A DNA stretch of 64,000 nt, taken from Stieleria maiorica (GTDB lineage Bacteria; Planctomycetota; Planctomycetia; Pirellulales; Pirellulaceae). The stretch spans positions 6,977,641 to 7,041,640 of the forward strand of contig NZ_CP036264.1 of the NCBI RefSeq assembly GCF_008035925.1. The letters are read 5' to 3'. Position 1 is the first letter of the stretch; each line of letters begins with the position of its first letter. The notes below the pieces were generated by a model. That model did not search any database. It had not been told where the DNA came from and was given only the letters and a program-made list of their open reading frames with translations. Made by a program: the position numbers and the translations under genes. Shown here piece after piece: positions 45,190 through 54,393 of this stretch.

Positions 45190-46212
45190 TCAGCCGTTCG
45201 GCAGGTCGAAGTCGCCCGAAAGGTCACGCCAGACGCAGTGGATGTGGTTGGCGGGGTTGCCGGCGGCGTCGGCTTGGGTGTTGACGAATTCGATCAGAAA
45301 ACGTTTGCCTTGGACGCGATAGTAGTGCCCGATGCCGGGCTTGGTCGCACCGGCCCAGGCGAAGTGGACGTCGTCCCAGCCGTCTTCGTCGATCAGCGCC
45401 CGCCGCTGTTCGGCGACCGGCTCGGCGACCGCGTCGATGTAGGTGTTGACCAATTTGGTCAGCAAAGACTTCGACGCGTCGCTCAATTCGTGATAGGTGA
45501 TGCCTTCGGGGGCTCCGGCATCGGCTTGTGCTTCGCCGGCAAAGCGGATTTCCGCCGGTGCGTCTTGATCGATGATCGCGACGTCTTTCTGGCCGTTGTC
45601 GAGCGAATCGACCAGGTCAAATGCCAACTGCTCTTCGTCCCGCAACACGCGAGTTCCTTTGCCGAGATCGCCGGAAACTTCGTTCATGACGGTGGCCGGG
45701 TTGGCGGCAAAGAATTGCGGCGTGCTGTCGACCAACGCTCCGTCGCTGAAACTGAAGTTCATCGACAAGTGGTGCCCTTCAAAGCTGAGCCCCCATTTTC
45801 CCTCGTCGCCCGGCGTGCCAAAGATTGTCACAAAGTACTTGTGCGGATCGCGTTCCCAGTTGCGACCCTCGCCTTCCAATTCTCTAAGGACTCCCTCGAG
45901 CAACATGATTTTACTGGCCTTGCCGTAGCCGGCTTCGCTGAGGGCACTGCGCAGCAACCGCAACGCGGCGACGCGTTGTGCGGAGTTCATGTTGCGAAGC
46001 ATCAGTCCCTTGCGTGTCTTTTTGGGGATGAAGTGCCAGTCGACACGCTCGGCGCTGTCATAAGCCATCGTGGCGGTGGATTTCTGGTCGTCGTCCAATT
46101 GGTCCAGAAAGTTGTTGGCGAACACGGCAACTCGGGTGCCCGGATCGTCGGCAACCTTCAATCCGACGACGACCAGACACAACACAACCAAGGCAACGGA
46201 GAAAACTCGCAT
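45190..46212 (-). CDS. DUF3500 domain protein, exported
   Basis: 340 residues from ATG 46212, which starts a signal peptide or anchor (MRVFSVALVVLCLVVVGLKVA). The body is typical of DUF3500: NNFLDQLDDDQKSTATMAYDSAERVDWHFIPK, RKGLMLRNMNSAQRVAALRLLRSALSEAGY, YFVTIFGTPGDEGKWGLSFEGHHLSMNFS and the end with GHYYRVQGKRFLIEFVNTQ..HIHCVWRDL. His-rich conserved positions (GHHLS, HIH) suggest metal binding, but the function is unknown. Monocistronic; divergent from the AraC gene. Confidence 0.85.
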   Translation of the reverse strand: MRVFSVALVVLCLVVVGLKVADDPGTRVAVFANNFLDQLDDDQKSTATMAYDSAERVDWHFIPKKTRKGLMLRNMNSAQRVAALRLLRSALSEAGYGKASKIMLLEGVLRELEGEGRNWERDPHKYFVTIFGTPGDEGKWGLSFEGHHLSMNFSFSDGALVDSTPQFFAANPATVMNEVSGDLGKGTRVLRDEEQLAFDLVDSLDNGQKDVAIIDQDAPAEIRFAGEAQADAGAPEGITYHELSDASKSLLTKLVNTYIDAVAEPVAEQRRALIDEDGWDDVHFAWAGATKPGIGHYYRVQGKRFLIEFVNTQADAAGNPANHIHCVWRDLSGDFDLPNG

Positions 46213-46396
46213 GGACGATACGCTCGAAAGAGAGGTGGGGGGCGGAGGGGAGGTGGACGATTCTACTACGAAGCGACCGCGAAACCCAGCAGGGTTTGCC
46301 CGCAGCGACTCTGCGGGAGGGTTTGGTTGCAAACGGGGGGCCGATGGTCGACGATAAGGGCTCCCCGACGAGCGACGTCCCCGACGAGCAACGACC

Positions 46397-47170
46397 ATGA
46401 GTGCACCCCCGTCCGGCAACCCCTATCAGCTTCAGGAACAGTTCTTCGAAGCGATGGGCGGTCCCCAGCAATTCCAACAGCTTTTCACGCACCTTCCCGA
46501 CGTCTACTTCTTCGTCAAAGACGCCGAAAGTCGAATGATGGCCGTCAGCGACTCGATCCTAAACCGTCTGGGATTGTCCAGCGAAGCGGAGATCATCGGG
46601 ACCAAGGACCATGACCATTTTCCCGCACAGCTGGCCGATGAGTTTGTCCGGGACGACCGAGCGGTGATCGAAACGGGGCGGCCGTTGATCAATCGTGTCG
46701 AGATCTGGTACACCGAACATCGTTTGCTGGACTGGTTCGTGACGACCAAATTGCCGGTTCGAAACAACCGCGGTGAGGTGATCGGGGTGATGGGGACGGT
46801 GCGGGATTACAACGGCGCGCGAGCCGAGATCCAGGCCTACTCGCAAATCGACGACATCCTGAATCACATCCACCAAAACCTGGACCGAAAGATCGGTGTC
46901 AACGAGTTGGCGGAGATCGCGGGGGTCTCGTCACGCCAATTGCATCGCCGCTTTGTCGAATTGTTCGGGTTAAACGTGCAAGAGTTCCTGGCCAAGACGC
47001 GGATCAAAGCGGCCAGTGATGCGCTGATCAATACCGACCTCAGCGTCGGAGACATCTCGGTCAAGTTCGGCTTCTGCGACCAGAGCGCGTTCACACAGCA
47101 ATTCAAAAAACACCTCGGGGAAACCCCGCTAAAATTTCGCAAACGTCAACGCGTGCTGCCGCGTCTGTGA
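46397..47170 (+). CDS. PAS-domain AraC family transcriptional regulator
   Basis: 257 residues. N-terminal PAS sensor (about 25-145): FTHLPDVYFFVKDAESRMMAVSDSILNRLGLSSEAEIIGTKDHDHFP and a closing strand PVRNNRGEVIGVMGTVRDYN. The C-terminal AraC/XylS double helix-turn-helix (about 160-257) has IGVNELAEIAGVSSRQLHRRFVELFG and VGDISVKFGFCDQSAFTQQFKKHLGETPLKFRKR, a full signature. The domain order is unusual for AraC proteins, which more often sense sugars through a cupin. It is 45 bp upstream of a sulfatase on the same strand, so it may control that gene in response to a small ligand or redox cue (inference). Confidence 0.9.
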   Translation: MSAPPSGNPYQLQEQFFEAMGGPQQFQQLFTHLPDVYFFVKDAESRMMAVSDSILNRLGLSSEAEIIGTKDHDHFPAQLADEFVRDDRAVIETGRPLINRVEIWYTEHRLLDWFVTTKLPVRNNRGEVIGVMGTVRDYNGARAEIQAYSQIDDILNHIHQNLDRKIGVNELAEIAGVSSRQLHRRFVELFGLNVQEFLAKTRIKAASDALINTDLSVGDISVKFGFCDQSAFTQQFKKHLGETPLKFRKRQRVLPRL

Positions 47171-47215
47171 CCTCGTCTCTTTGAAACCACGTTCCCCTGA
47201 CGGATTTCTCTCCTG

Positions 47216-48862
47216 ATGAATCATTCCCGACAGTCGCTTAAAGTGCGCACGCTCGTCGGTTTGGTCGTTTGCGTTTGTGGATGGGCGTCGCTCCAGCCGC
47301 GATCGTCACACGCCCAGACCCAACGTCCGAACATCCTAATCGCGATCTCGGATGATCAGTCCTACCCGCACGCTTCGGCCTACGGCGACCGGGCCATTCG
47401 GACGCCCAGCTTCGATCGCGTGGCCCGCTCCGGCGTCCTGTTTCGAAACGCCTTCACTCCCGCGCCGGGTTGCAGCCCGATGCGGGCCGCGTTTTTGACC
47501 GGACGTGAAATCTGGCAGATCCGCGAAGCCGGGACCCACGCCAGTTTCTTCCCCACCGACTTGCCGGTGTTCACCGAACAACTCGCCGAAAGCGGGTATC
47601 ACGTGGGGATGACCGGGAAAGGCTGGGCACCGGGTCGGGCCGTCGGATGGCCCCACAATCCCGCCGGGAAAGCCTACAGCAAGCGAAAGCTGAAGTCGCC
47701 CAAGGGCATTTCCTCGAACGACTATGCCGCCAACTTTGACGACTTTCTGCAGGCCCGAAGCGACGACCAGCCGTTTTGTTTTTGGTTCGGCGCGAGCGAA
47801 CCTCACCGCGTGTTTGGAAAGGGATTGGGACAGCAAAACGGCATCGACGTCGACGCGATCTCCGTGCCCAGCTTTCTGCCGGACACGCCGGAGATTCGCA
47901 GCGACATCGCCGACTACATGTACGAAATTCAGTGGTTCGATTCACATTTAGGGCGGATGCTTGATCGGCTGCAGCGCGACGGTCAGCTGGAAAACACGTT
48001 GGTGATCGTCACCAGTGACAACGGCATGTCGTTTCCGCGTGCCAAAGCCAACGTGTACGAATACGGGATCCATATGCCGCTGGCGATTTCCTGGCCCGAG
48101 CGAATTCCGGGCGGGCAAGACAACGATGATTTGGTCAGTCTGATCGATGTGACCCGAACCATCTTTGCCGCCGCCGGTGTCGTGCCAAAGCAATCCGACC
48201 AGATGCCCGGGATCAATTTGCTGCCGCGCTACGCCAGCCAAGCGGACAAGGTCACGACGCCACGCACGGCGGTGTATAGCGGGCGCGAACGACACTCGTC
48301 GTCTCGTTTCAACACCTTGGGGTACCCCTGTCGTTGCATCCGAACGGACACCCACCTGTACATTCGCAACTTTGCGCCCGAGCGATTTCCGGCCGGCGCG
48401 CCGCGAAAATACAGCCACGCCAAATACGACCAACAGGGGCAGCTGGTCGATGCCCAGTTGGGACCGGTCGACGGCGGCTATCACGATATCGATGCCTGCC
48501 CGACGTTGGATTGGATGATCGCCCACAAGGATCAGCCGGGCATCGCGCGGCTGTTGGATTTGTCGGTCGCCTTGCGTCCGGCCGAAGAGCTCTATGACAT
48601 CGCAAGCGATCCCGACTGCATGAACAATCTGGCTGCCGATCCAGCGTTCGGATCGCTGCGTGACCGTTTGTCGTCAATGCTGGAAGACTACCTGCGACAG
48701 ACCGGTGACGTCCGCGTCACCGATCCGGAGCAAGCCGACGTCTGGGAGACGTATCCGCGAATCAGTGGACTGCGGTGGTTCCCCCAGCCCGATTGGGCCC
48801 GCGAGCATCCTGAACGTGTTCCGGAGCAGGCGTGGCTGGACGAGCGACGCCCCCAACCTTAA
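47216..48862 (+). CDS. Sulfatase (heparan N-sulfatase-like), exported
   Basis: 548 residues. Type I formylglycine sulfatase, removing sulfate from sulfated glycans outside the cytoplasm. A signal peptide ends near SSHAQ. Motifs: NILIAISDDQSYPHAS (metal Asp pair), GCSPMRAAFLTGR with Cys 86 of CxPxR to be oxidised to formylglycine, GMTGKGWAPG and TSDNGMSFPRAKANVYE. CSPMR and the CPTLDWMIA region fit the sulfamidase-like branch. Several planctomycetes have dozens of such genes. Lies downstream of a PAS-AraC regulator; its TAA shares a TTAA with the RND gene stop. Confidence 0.92.
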   Translation: MNHSRQSLKVRTLVGLVVCVCGWASLQPRSSHAQTQRPNILIAISDDQSYPHASAYGDRAIRTPSFDRVARSGVLFRNAFTPAPGCSPMRAAFLTGREIWQIREAGTHASFFPTDLPVFTEQLAESGYHVGMTGKGWAPGRAVGWPHNPAGKAYSKRKLKSPKGISSNDYAANFDDFLQARSDDQPFCFWFGASEPHRVFGKGLGQQNGIDVDAISVPSFLPDTPEIRSDIADYMYEIQWFDSHLGRMLDRLQRDGQLENTLVIVTSDNGMSFPRAKANVYEYGIHMPLAISWPERIPGGQDNDDLVSLIDVTRTIFAAAGVVPKQSDQMPGINLLPRYASQADKVTTPRTAVYSGRERHSSSRFNTLGYPCRCIRTDTHLYIRNFAPERFPAGAPRKYSHAKYDQQGQLVDAQLGPVDGGYHDIDACPTLDWMIAHKDQPGIARLLDLSVALRPAEELYDIASDPDCMNNLAADPAFGSLRDRLSSMLEDYLRQTGDVRVTDPEQADVWETYPRISGLRWFPQPDWAREHPERVPEQAWLDERRPQP

Positions 48863-51174
48863 CGATCCAAGAATCGAACCAGCGCCGGCAGGACGCTCAG
48901 GTTGATCAGCGTTCCGATCACCAGCGTCCAGGCGACCAGCGTTCCGAAGGTTGCCGTCGGGATGAACTCGCTGGTCGACAGCACACTGAATCCGGCGACC
49001 AGTGCGAAGGTCGCCAGCATCACGGGGGCACCGATATTGCCGGCCGCGGAAACACAGGCCTGACCCGGCGTGCGGCCGATCGACCTGCGGCGGCGATAGA
49101 CCGTCAGCAGGTGCACCGAACCGTCGATCGACAATCCCACGGACACCGCGGCGATCATCGCCGCGCCCATGTTGATGCGGCCGCCGCCGAGCGAAACGGC
49201 GGCCAAGACCAAGAACGCCGGCAACAAATTCGGCACCAGAGCCGCCGTCGCCAGACGCACGCTCCGTGTCGCAATGCCCATCAACATCCAGATCAACAGG
49301 GCTGAAGCGAGAAAGCAGCGCCACTGGTCCGACACCAACTGGTCGACCAGACGCGTCATGATCACGTAGTATCCGGTCACGGTGACGCCTTCGTCGGCCG
49401 CAGTGTCGGATTTTTCTTGACGTGATTCGGATTCCCAACGTTGCGAATGTTCGGTTGCAATCCGTTGGACGTCGCCGATGAGTTTGCGTTTCGTGTCGGC
49501 CGGCAATCCTTCGGCGCTGCGCAGCATGATCCGAAGCTTTCGCCGCTGTGGCGGCGGGCCGACCGGGTCGGAAATCAACGCGCCGATGAACGAAGGCAAC
49601 CGAGTCCGCATCGCGGCGATCCGCACCGGCGCCGGCATCCACTTTCCGGCCGTCGAACGCCCAAGCACTTCGGTGGCGTCGGCGATGCTGATCGCTTTGT
49701 TGAGTCCCTGGTCGCCGCCAAGCTCGGTCAGCAGGTCACGCTCGAGCGTCTGAACCTTTGCCAGGAATGGATTGGAAAGCGTCTCGGGTACGTCCAGCAC
49801 CAGGTCCCAAACGCCGGCTCCACCCAGATTCTCTTCGACGTTGCCATAGTCTTTGACAATCGTGCTGTCGGGGCGAAAGTTCTTCAAAAAGCTGGTCTCG
49901 GTTTCTCCCCGCGTGACGACCCCGATGGCCACAAGGATCAGCACGGCGGCACCCGTAACCGTCCCTTTGCGATGTCCTGCGAACCAGGCGGCCACGCGAA
50001 AACAAAGTCGACGCAGCGTTCGCGTCAACAGGTGACGTGTCGGGATGATTCGCCGGATCCAACCCAGTTCCGGTAGCAGCAGACAGGTCGGGGTGAACAG
50101 CAAGATGGCGACGAACACGTTCATCGCCGCCAACGCGACCATCAATCCGAACTGGCGGACCGGCAGGATTTCCGAGAACCAGAGCGCCAGGAAGCCGGCC
50201 GCATCGGTCGCACAGGTCCAAAAGATCGGCGCGGCCATCCGCTGCATCACTTCTTCGGTCGATTCCATCGCAGAAAACCCGCGTCCGCGGCGACTGTGGT
50301 AACGCACGCCCAAATGCAGCACCGCGGTGACCGCAACCACCGTGACGATGGCCGTCAGGATCGATGCGATCAATGAAAGCGAGATGCCGGCGGTGTACAT
50401 CGTCGCTTTGGTGATGACCACCGACCATCCGATCACCAACGCCAACAGCAACACCAATCGCAAGTCCAAAAGCGCAAACGTCAGCACGAGCGACAGCAGT
50501 GCGACGGTGACGACTGCCAAACGCGCTCCGTCACGCCGCACGAGCGCGAATGCTTCATCGACAAGCACCGGCTCGCCAACCAGCGAAACGCCGTCGACCA
50601 TGGGTTGATCGGACCACCAGGACGTGATCTCACGCAGCCCGGCAACGGTCGTGGCGGTTTGCGCATCATCGATCATCACCACGACCGCCGCGTGCGAATA
50701 GTCCGCCGAATGGGTGTAGCCGGAAAAGATGTCGCTTAGACCTTTGCCGACCGGATCATCCGGCCGCATCAACTTCGGCGTTTCGTCGGCCGGGGCATCG
50801 GCACCCAGGCCGAACGGCAACAATTTGGCCTTGTTCATTCCCTCGGCGGCTTCATTGAGCACCCAGGGCGAAAGCGTGGCCGTGACTCCATCGAGGGCGC
50901 GGATCTTTTCGGTCAAGCGGCGACTACGCTCGATTCCGCCCGGCGTCGGCAAGGCTTCGTCGCGGTACATCAGGACCAGCACGTCGTCTTCGCCGAACCA
51001 GCGTTTCAGACTTTCGTATTGCTGGAGCGTGACGTCTTCATCTCCGAACAACGACGACACGCTTTGTTCGGTCGTCAGGCGGGTGGAGACCGGATACGCG
51101 GCGGCCAGCGTGAAGATCCCGACGGCCATCAAGGCCAATCGCCAGCGAATCGCGTATTGAATCAGGAACTGCAT
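48859..51174 (-). CDS. RND/MMPL superfamily exporter
   Basis: 771 residues. Proton-driven membrane exporter with two repeats, each with one helix, a periplasmic loop and five helices. N-terminal helix IRWRLALMAVGIFTLAAAYPV; the first five-helix block runs from VVTVALLSLVLTFALLDLRL to VALAAMNVFVAILLFTP, the second begins RKGTVTGAAVLILVAIGVV and ends with ALVAGFSVLSTSEFIPTATFGTLVAWTLVIGTLINLSVLPAL. The SSD-like motifs GISLSLIASILTAIVTVVAVTAVLH and INMGAAMIAAVSVGLSIDGSVHLL contain the charged residue in a helix expected for proton relay. Probably exports a lipid, hopanoid or other hydrophobic molecule; the substrate is unknown. Stop overlaps the sulfatase stop. Confidence 0.88.
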   Translation of the reverse strand: MQFLIQYAIRWRLALMAVGIFTLAAAYPVSTRLTTEQSVSSLFGDEDVTLQQYESLKRWFGEDDVLVLMYRDEALPTPGGIERSRRLTEKIRALDGVTATLSPWVLNEAAEGMNKAKLLPFGLGADAPADETPKLMRPDDPVGKGLSDIFSGYTHSADYSHAAVVVMIDDAQTATTVAGLREITSWWSDQPMVDGVSLVGEPVLVDEAFALVRRDGARLAVVTVALLSLVLTFALLDLRLVLLLALVIGWSVVITKATMYTAGISLSLIASILTAIVTVVAVTAVLHLGVRYHSRRGRGFSAMESTEEVMQRMAAPIFWTCATDAAGFLALWFSEILPVRQFGLMVALAAMNVFVAILLFTPTCLLLPELGWIRRIIPTRHLLTRTLRRLCFRVAAWFAGHRKGTVTGAAVLILVAIGVVTRGETETSFLKNFRPDSTIVKDYGNVEENLGGAGVWDLVLDVPETLSNPFLAKVQTLERDLLTELGGDQGLNKAISIADATEVLGRSTAGKWMPAPVRIAAMRTRLPSFIGALISDPVGPPPQRRKLRIMLRSAEGLPADTKRKLIGDVQRIATEHSQRWESESRQEKSDTAADEGVTVTGYYVIMTRLVDQLVSDQWRCFLASALLIWMLMGIATRSVRLATAALVPNLLPAFLVLAAVSLGGGRINMGAAMIAAVSVGLSIDGSVHLLTVYRRRRSIGRTPGQACVSAAGNIGAPVMLATFALVAGFSVLSTSEFIPTATFGTLVAWTLVIGTLINLSVLPALVRFLDR

Positions 51175-51296
51175 CGCGACAGGCTACGTGCCTGCCCCGC
51201 GACTCGTCAAGCATGCGTGGGGATCCACGGCGAGGTGGCCGCGCCGGCGATTCCTCTTTCTTTCCCACAGACGCCCCTGTCCCGCTCGTCGACCGG

Positions 51297-51446
51297 CCTG
51301 TTGGTTGAATCCGATCACACACGTGATCAGCCGTTTCGCGCGAGCGTACGGGCCTGCGACACCAAGAAAACGTACCGGCGCCCGTAGGCTCGCGCCATCC
51401 GGCTGATTCAATCAACCAGCCGCTTACGGGGCTGTCGATTGAATCG
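51297..51446. repeat. Nested palindromic element, copy 2 (AGCCGTTTCGCGCGAG core)
   Basis: Core arms ATCAGCCGTTTCGCGCGAG (about 51318) and CTCGCGCCATCCGGCTGAT (about 51405), spacer with CCAAGAAAAC as in copy 1. It shares a GGCTGTCGATT-type outer sequence with the hairpin that follows. The gap 51175-51554 has no gene. Confidence 0.85.
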
Positions 51447-51460
51447 CAACCGAAACAAGA

Positions 51461-51539
51461 GTGAGCCGATGGCGCTAGCCACGGGCCTCGAAGGGCGATG
51501 CTGGCACCGCTAGGCCCGCGGCTAGCGCCGTCGGCTCAC
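51461..51539. repeat. Long inverted repeat GTGAGCCGATGGCGCTAGCC
   Basis: Arms 51461-51488 and 51512-51539 match at about 26 of 28 positions around a 23-base loop. Flanked by inverted GGCTGTCGATT sequences (51431 and, reversed, 51543). A third type of inner hairpin with the shared outer end. Confidence 0.88.
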
Positions 51540-51554
51540 TAAATCGACAGCCCG

Positions 51555-52745
51555 TTACACTTCCCGCTGGCAGTCCTTAGACGGCGCGACCTTTGACCGC
51601 ACCATCGCAGTCGCTCGATCCCAGTCGTTCGCACCGGCAAACTGCGCTCGCGACACCAGGCAGCATGCGGTGTCGTTCGGGTGGGGGTACAGTCCGATCG
51701 TATCGTCGGTGATTTCATAGTGATCGAAGAACTGCCACGCCGCTCGGGTCTGACCGAGCGACGTCATCGCGAAGTAGCCTTCGTCATCCAGCCAACCCTT
51801 GGAACACCAGGCGATCAGCCTGCCGTTTTCGGACGCCTCACGCCGCGTCCGTCGAACGCGGTAAACGATTCCGGTCAATAGGAATCCGATCCACACAAAC
51901 GCGAGTCCGAGGTACAGGGTGCGAAAGCCGGCCAGGATCAAGATGCTGACCAATAAGCTGATCAGCAACACGGCCAGCGAGAACCAAGTCCGCCGCACGG
52001 TCTGCTTGGTCGCCTTTAACAACCGGGTGCCCTGGGCGTCGTCCTCATAAAACGGTCCTTCAAACCGCACCGCATCTCCCACCGTCGAAAACAGGCAGTC
52101 CCCTTCCGGCGACGCCTGCTTTCGCGGGTCGATCATCTGCGGCGGCGCCGGTGGAAAGGCTCGTTGCAAGTCCGCTGCGACGCTGCGTGCCAAAGCCGGG
52201 TCGGTGAACGCATCGATGGGAAGCGTTTGCCAGAACGTCAACTCTTTGGCAAAGCTGAGCACCCACAGGTCGTGCGTGGCGGCACAGGCGACGAGCTTGG
52301 AAAGCGGCTGGTAAGCTTTGCTCTGCTCGGTTTCGATCCAAAGACCGTCGCCGTCGATCCAGCCTCGGATCGGGCCCGTGGCAAGCTGGAACCCCGGGAT
52401 CCGGGTTCCGATCAACCAGCGTTGATGCCGACAAAACACCAGAATGCCGGCGACCAATACGAGCGTCGAGAGGGTCACACGAGCGACACTGTCGAAATCC
52501 ACGTCGCCCAGTGCCAGCGTCAGGATGCCGGTTGCCAAGGCGTAAGCGCCGGCCAGTGCCAACATGCCGCGTGTCGCAGTGCGGTAATCGGTCCGGATTC
52601 CGGCTCGGGTGACCGCATCGCGATGATGCTGCCGCGTCAGTTCGCCTTGGAATTCCAAGCGGCGCGGAACGAAGTGACTCGGCGGCGGCGAAGCCCCGCC
52701 GGCAAAGGAATCCGACGGCGGCGCTTGGTAGGGATTGGGGGTCAA
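51555..52745 (-). CDS. Membrane protein with duplicated YcxB-like domain
   Basis: 396 residues; start TTG at 52745 overlapping the upstream stop (TTGA). The opening NPYQAPPSDSF is a frequent planctomycete N-terminal tag. Two homologous halves follow, each with a short lead (FQGELTRQHH; FEGPFYEDDA), a pair of helices (MLALAGAYALATGILTLAL and VTLSTLVLVAGILVF; SLAVLLISLLVSILILAGF and LGLAFVWIGFLLTGIVY), then a soluble YcxB-like part (GWIDGDGLWIETEQSKAYQPLSKLV; GWLDDEGYFAMTSLGQTRAAWQFFD). The duplication fused two copies into one chain. Function unknown. Paired with the SseB-like gene. Confidence 0.75.
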   Translation of the reverse strand: MTPNPYQAPPSDSFAGGASPPPSHFVPRRLEFQGELTRQHHRDAVTRAGIRTDYRTATRGMLALAGAYALATGILTLALGDVDFDSVARVTLSTLVLVAGILVFCRHQRWLIGTRIPGFQLATGPIRGWIDGDGLWIETEQSKAYQPLSKLVACAATHDLWVLSFAKELTFWQTLPIDAFTDPALARSVAADLQRAFPPAPPQMIDPRKQASPEGDCLFSTVGDAVRFEGPFYEDDAQGTRLLKATKQTVRRTWFSLAVLLISLLVSILILAGFRTLYLGLAFVWIGFLLTGIVYRVRRTRREASENGRLIAWCSKGWLDDEGYFAMTSLGQTRAAWQFFDHYEITDDTIGLYPHPNDTACCLVSRAQFAGANDWDRATAMVRSKVAPSKDCQREV

Positions 52746-53143
52746 ACCTCGGACTTTTGCACCAGTTCCAGCAATTCGTGATCGATCACCAGCGACTGTT
52801 CACTTTCGGGGTTCAGGAACAATCCGTGTTCGGGCGGCATGTACTGCAAGAGCGCGTCACCGTCGAGCACATAGCCTTCGATTTCGTCCCCCTCTTCGTA
52901 GTACTCTTCCATCGAGTGCACGAAGTCGCCGGCGGTTTGTTCGCTGGTGAATGCGACGACCAAGTGCATCCCATCCAGGTCGGTGCTGAAGACGTTGGCA
53001 CCTTCGTCGTCGTCGTCTTCATCATCCGACATGGTCAGCAGCACGAACTCTGCCGCTTCAAACAATTGGCGAACCAGAACGGCGTCGCGCTGTTCGATGG
53101 CGGTCGCCAATTGTGATTCGAGAGATTCGGTCGAGTCGGACAT
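52742..53143 (-). CDS. SseB-like protein
   Basis: 133 residues. The pattern LFEAAEFVLLTMSDDED, NVFSTDLDGMHLVVAFTSEQTAGDF, GYVLDGDALLQYMPPEHGLFLNPESEQSLVIDHELLELV matches the N-terminal domain of SseB-family proteins (also found in enhanced-serine-sensitivity proteins), with the GLFLNPESE signature. Biochemical role unknown in most bacteria. No Shine-Dalgarno visible at ATG 53143. The next gene's TTG overlaps its stop. Confidence 0.78.
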   Translation of the reverse strand: MSDSTESLESQLATAIEQRDAVLVRQLFEAAEFVLLTMSDDEDDDDEGANVFSTDLDGMHLVVAFTSEQTAGDFVHSMEEYYEEGDEIEGYVLDGDALLQYMPPEHGLFLNPESEQSLVIDHELLELVQKSEV

Positions 53144-53263
53144 CGGAGGGCTCGCAGGTGTTTTGGGGCAAAGTGGCCGGTGGGATCAATATGGTTAGTT
53201 ATCGCAGCCGGGCCCCAAAAAGCAAACCCGTGACGCTTTGATGGTTTCAATGCCCGTTTGCCC

Positions 53264-53325
53264 CACGTTCCCAGGCTCTGCCTGGGAACACACGAAATTA
53301 GAGGCTCCACCTCCCGAATCATTCT
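53264..53325. repeat. Solo decayed relative of the 140-bp unit
   Basis: GTTCCCAGGCTCTGCCTGGGAAC hairpin (central part CCCAGGCTCTGCCTGGG) followed by a GAGGCTCCACCTC hairpin, the order seen in the array units, but single and truncated. Next to a CGAATCATTCTGCC piece like the repeats at 60824. Confidence 0.7.
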
Positions 53326-53352
53326 GCCATCCCTCTCCTGGCTCCTTTGGAT

Positions 53353-54393
53353 TCAATCCCCCATAAACATTTCTCCCAACCCGCCCAGCAGCGAGCCTTC
53401 GCCCTTGCGGGTGTTTCCGCCGCTGGGAATCGCCGCGGCCAGCCGTCCGGCGAACCGCGAAAACGGCAGGGATTGCAACCAGACCGGGCCGGGGCCCCGG
53501 ACGGTCGCCAGGAACAGGCCTTCGCCGCCGAAAAAGGCATTTTTCAGTCCGCCGACGAACTGGATGTCGTAGTGCACCGAGGGCCCCATCGCCATCAGGC
53601 AGCCGGTGTCCAACCGCAGCGTCTCACCGGGATCCAATTCGCGGTACATCATCGTTCCGCCGGCGTGGATGACGGCGATGCCGTCGCCTTTGAGCCGTTG
53701 CATGATAAAGCCTTCGCCGCCGAACAAGCCGGCACCGATTTTCTTTTGAAAGGCGATGTCCACCGTGATCCCGCGAGCGCCGCACAAAAAGGCGTCTTTT
53801 TGACAGATGATTTCTCCGCCCAATTGATCCAGGTGCAAGGGGATCATGCGTCCCGGATGGGGTGCGCCGAAAGCCACTTTGGCCTGTCCGCGGCCCTGGT
53901 TGGTGAACGTCGTCATGAACAGCGCTTCACCGGTCAGCGCCCGTTTTCCCGCCGAAAGGACTTTACCGAACAGACTGCTATCCTGCTTGGAAGGGTCGCC
54001 GAAAACGGTCGCCATTTCGACCCCGTCGGTCATGTACATCAGCGCCCCGGCTTCGGCGATCGTCTGCTCCCCCGGGTCGAGCGTGATCTCGACGTACTGG
54101 GTTTCGTGACCGAAGACTTCGTAATCGATTTCGTCACTGCTGCGGTTGACGCCGTCGCCGGACTGACCGCCGCGCATCGTCACCGGCGCCGTGCTCATTT
54201 CGACCTCGCCGGCGGAAAACCGGTCGTCGCCGTCGGCGGTCGAATCCACCGCGAAATCACCGCCGGCCGTTCCCACCGGATCTCCACCGGGGACACGGAA
54301 TGTCTGTCGACAGGCCTTGCAATTGACCTGTTTTCCAGCCATTGAATCGTCCGCCTGGTAGTCTTTTCCGCACATCGGGCAATTGAATCTCAC
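53353..54393 (-). CDS. AIM24 family protein with N-terminal zinc ribbon
   Basis: 346 residues, GTG start with GGAG upstream. Residues 1-35 form a zinc-ribbon (CPMCGK..CKACRQTFRV, MJ0042 type). After an acidic linker the AIM24/TIGR00266 domain follows: YVEITLDPGEQTIAEAGALMYMTDGVEMATVFG, LFMTTFTNQGRGQAKVAFGAPHPGRMIPL, CQKDAFLCGARGITVDIAFQKKIGAGLFGGEGFIMQRLKGDGIAVIHAGG and a Gly-rich end. Bacterial members are soluble beta-rich trimers of unknown role; yeast Aim24 is mitochondrial. The ribbon-AIM24 order is an uncommon fusion in general but seen in planctomycetes as far as I recall. Confidence 0.85.
   Translation of the reverse strand: MRFNCPMCGKDYQADDSMAGKQVNCKACRQTFRVPGGDPVGTAGGDFAVDSTADGDDRFSAGEVEMSTAPVTMRGGQSGDGVNRSSDEIDYEVFGHETQYVEITLDPGEQTIAEAGALMYMTDGVEMATVFGDPSKQDSSLFGKVLSAGKRALTGEALFMTTFTNQGRGQAKVAFGAPHPGRMIPLHLDQLGGEIICQKDAFLCGARGITVDIAFQKKIGAGLFGGEGFIMQRLKGDGIAVIHAGGTMMYRELDPGETLRLDTGCLMAMGPSVHYDIQFVGGLKNAFFGGEGLFLATVRGPGPVWLQSLPFSRFAGRLAAAIPSGGNTRKGEGSLLGGLGEMFMGD

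Noticed and set aside
53347-54345. 332-codon plus-strand frame opposite the AIM24 gene
   Set aside because: Shadow of the minus-strand gene, which has a complete family signature.
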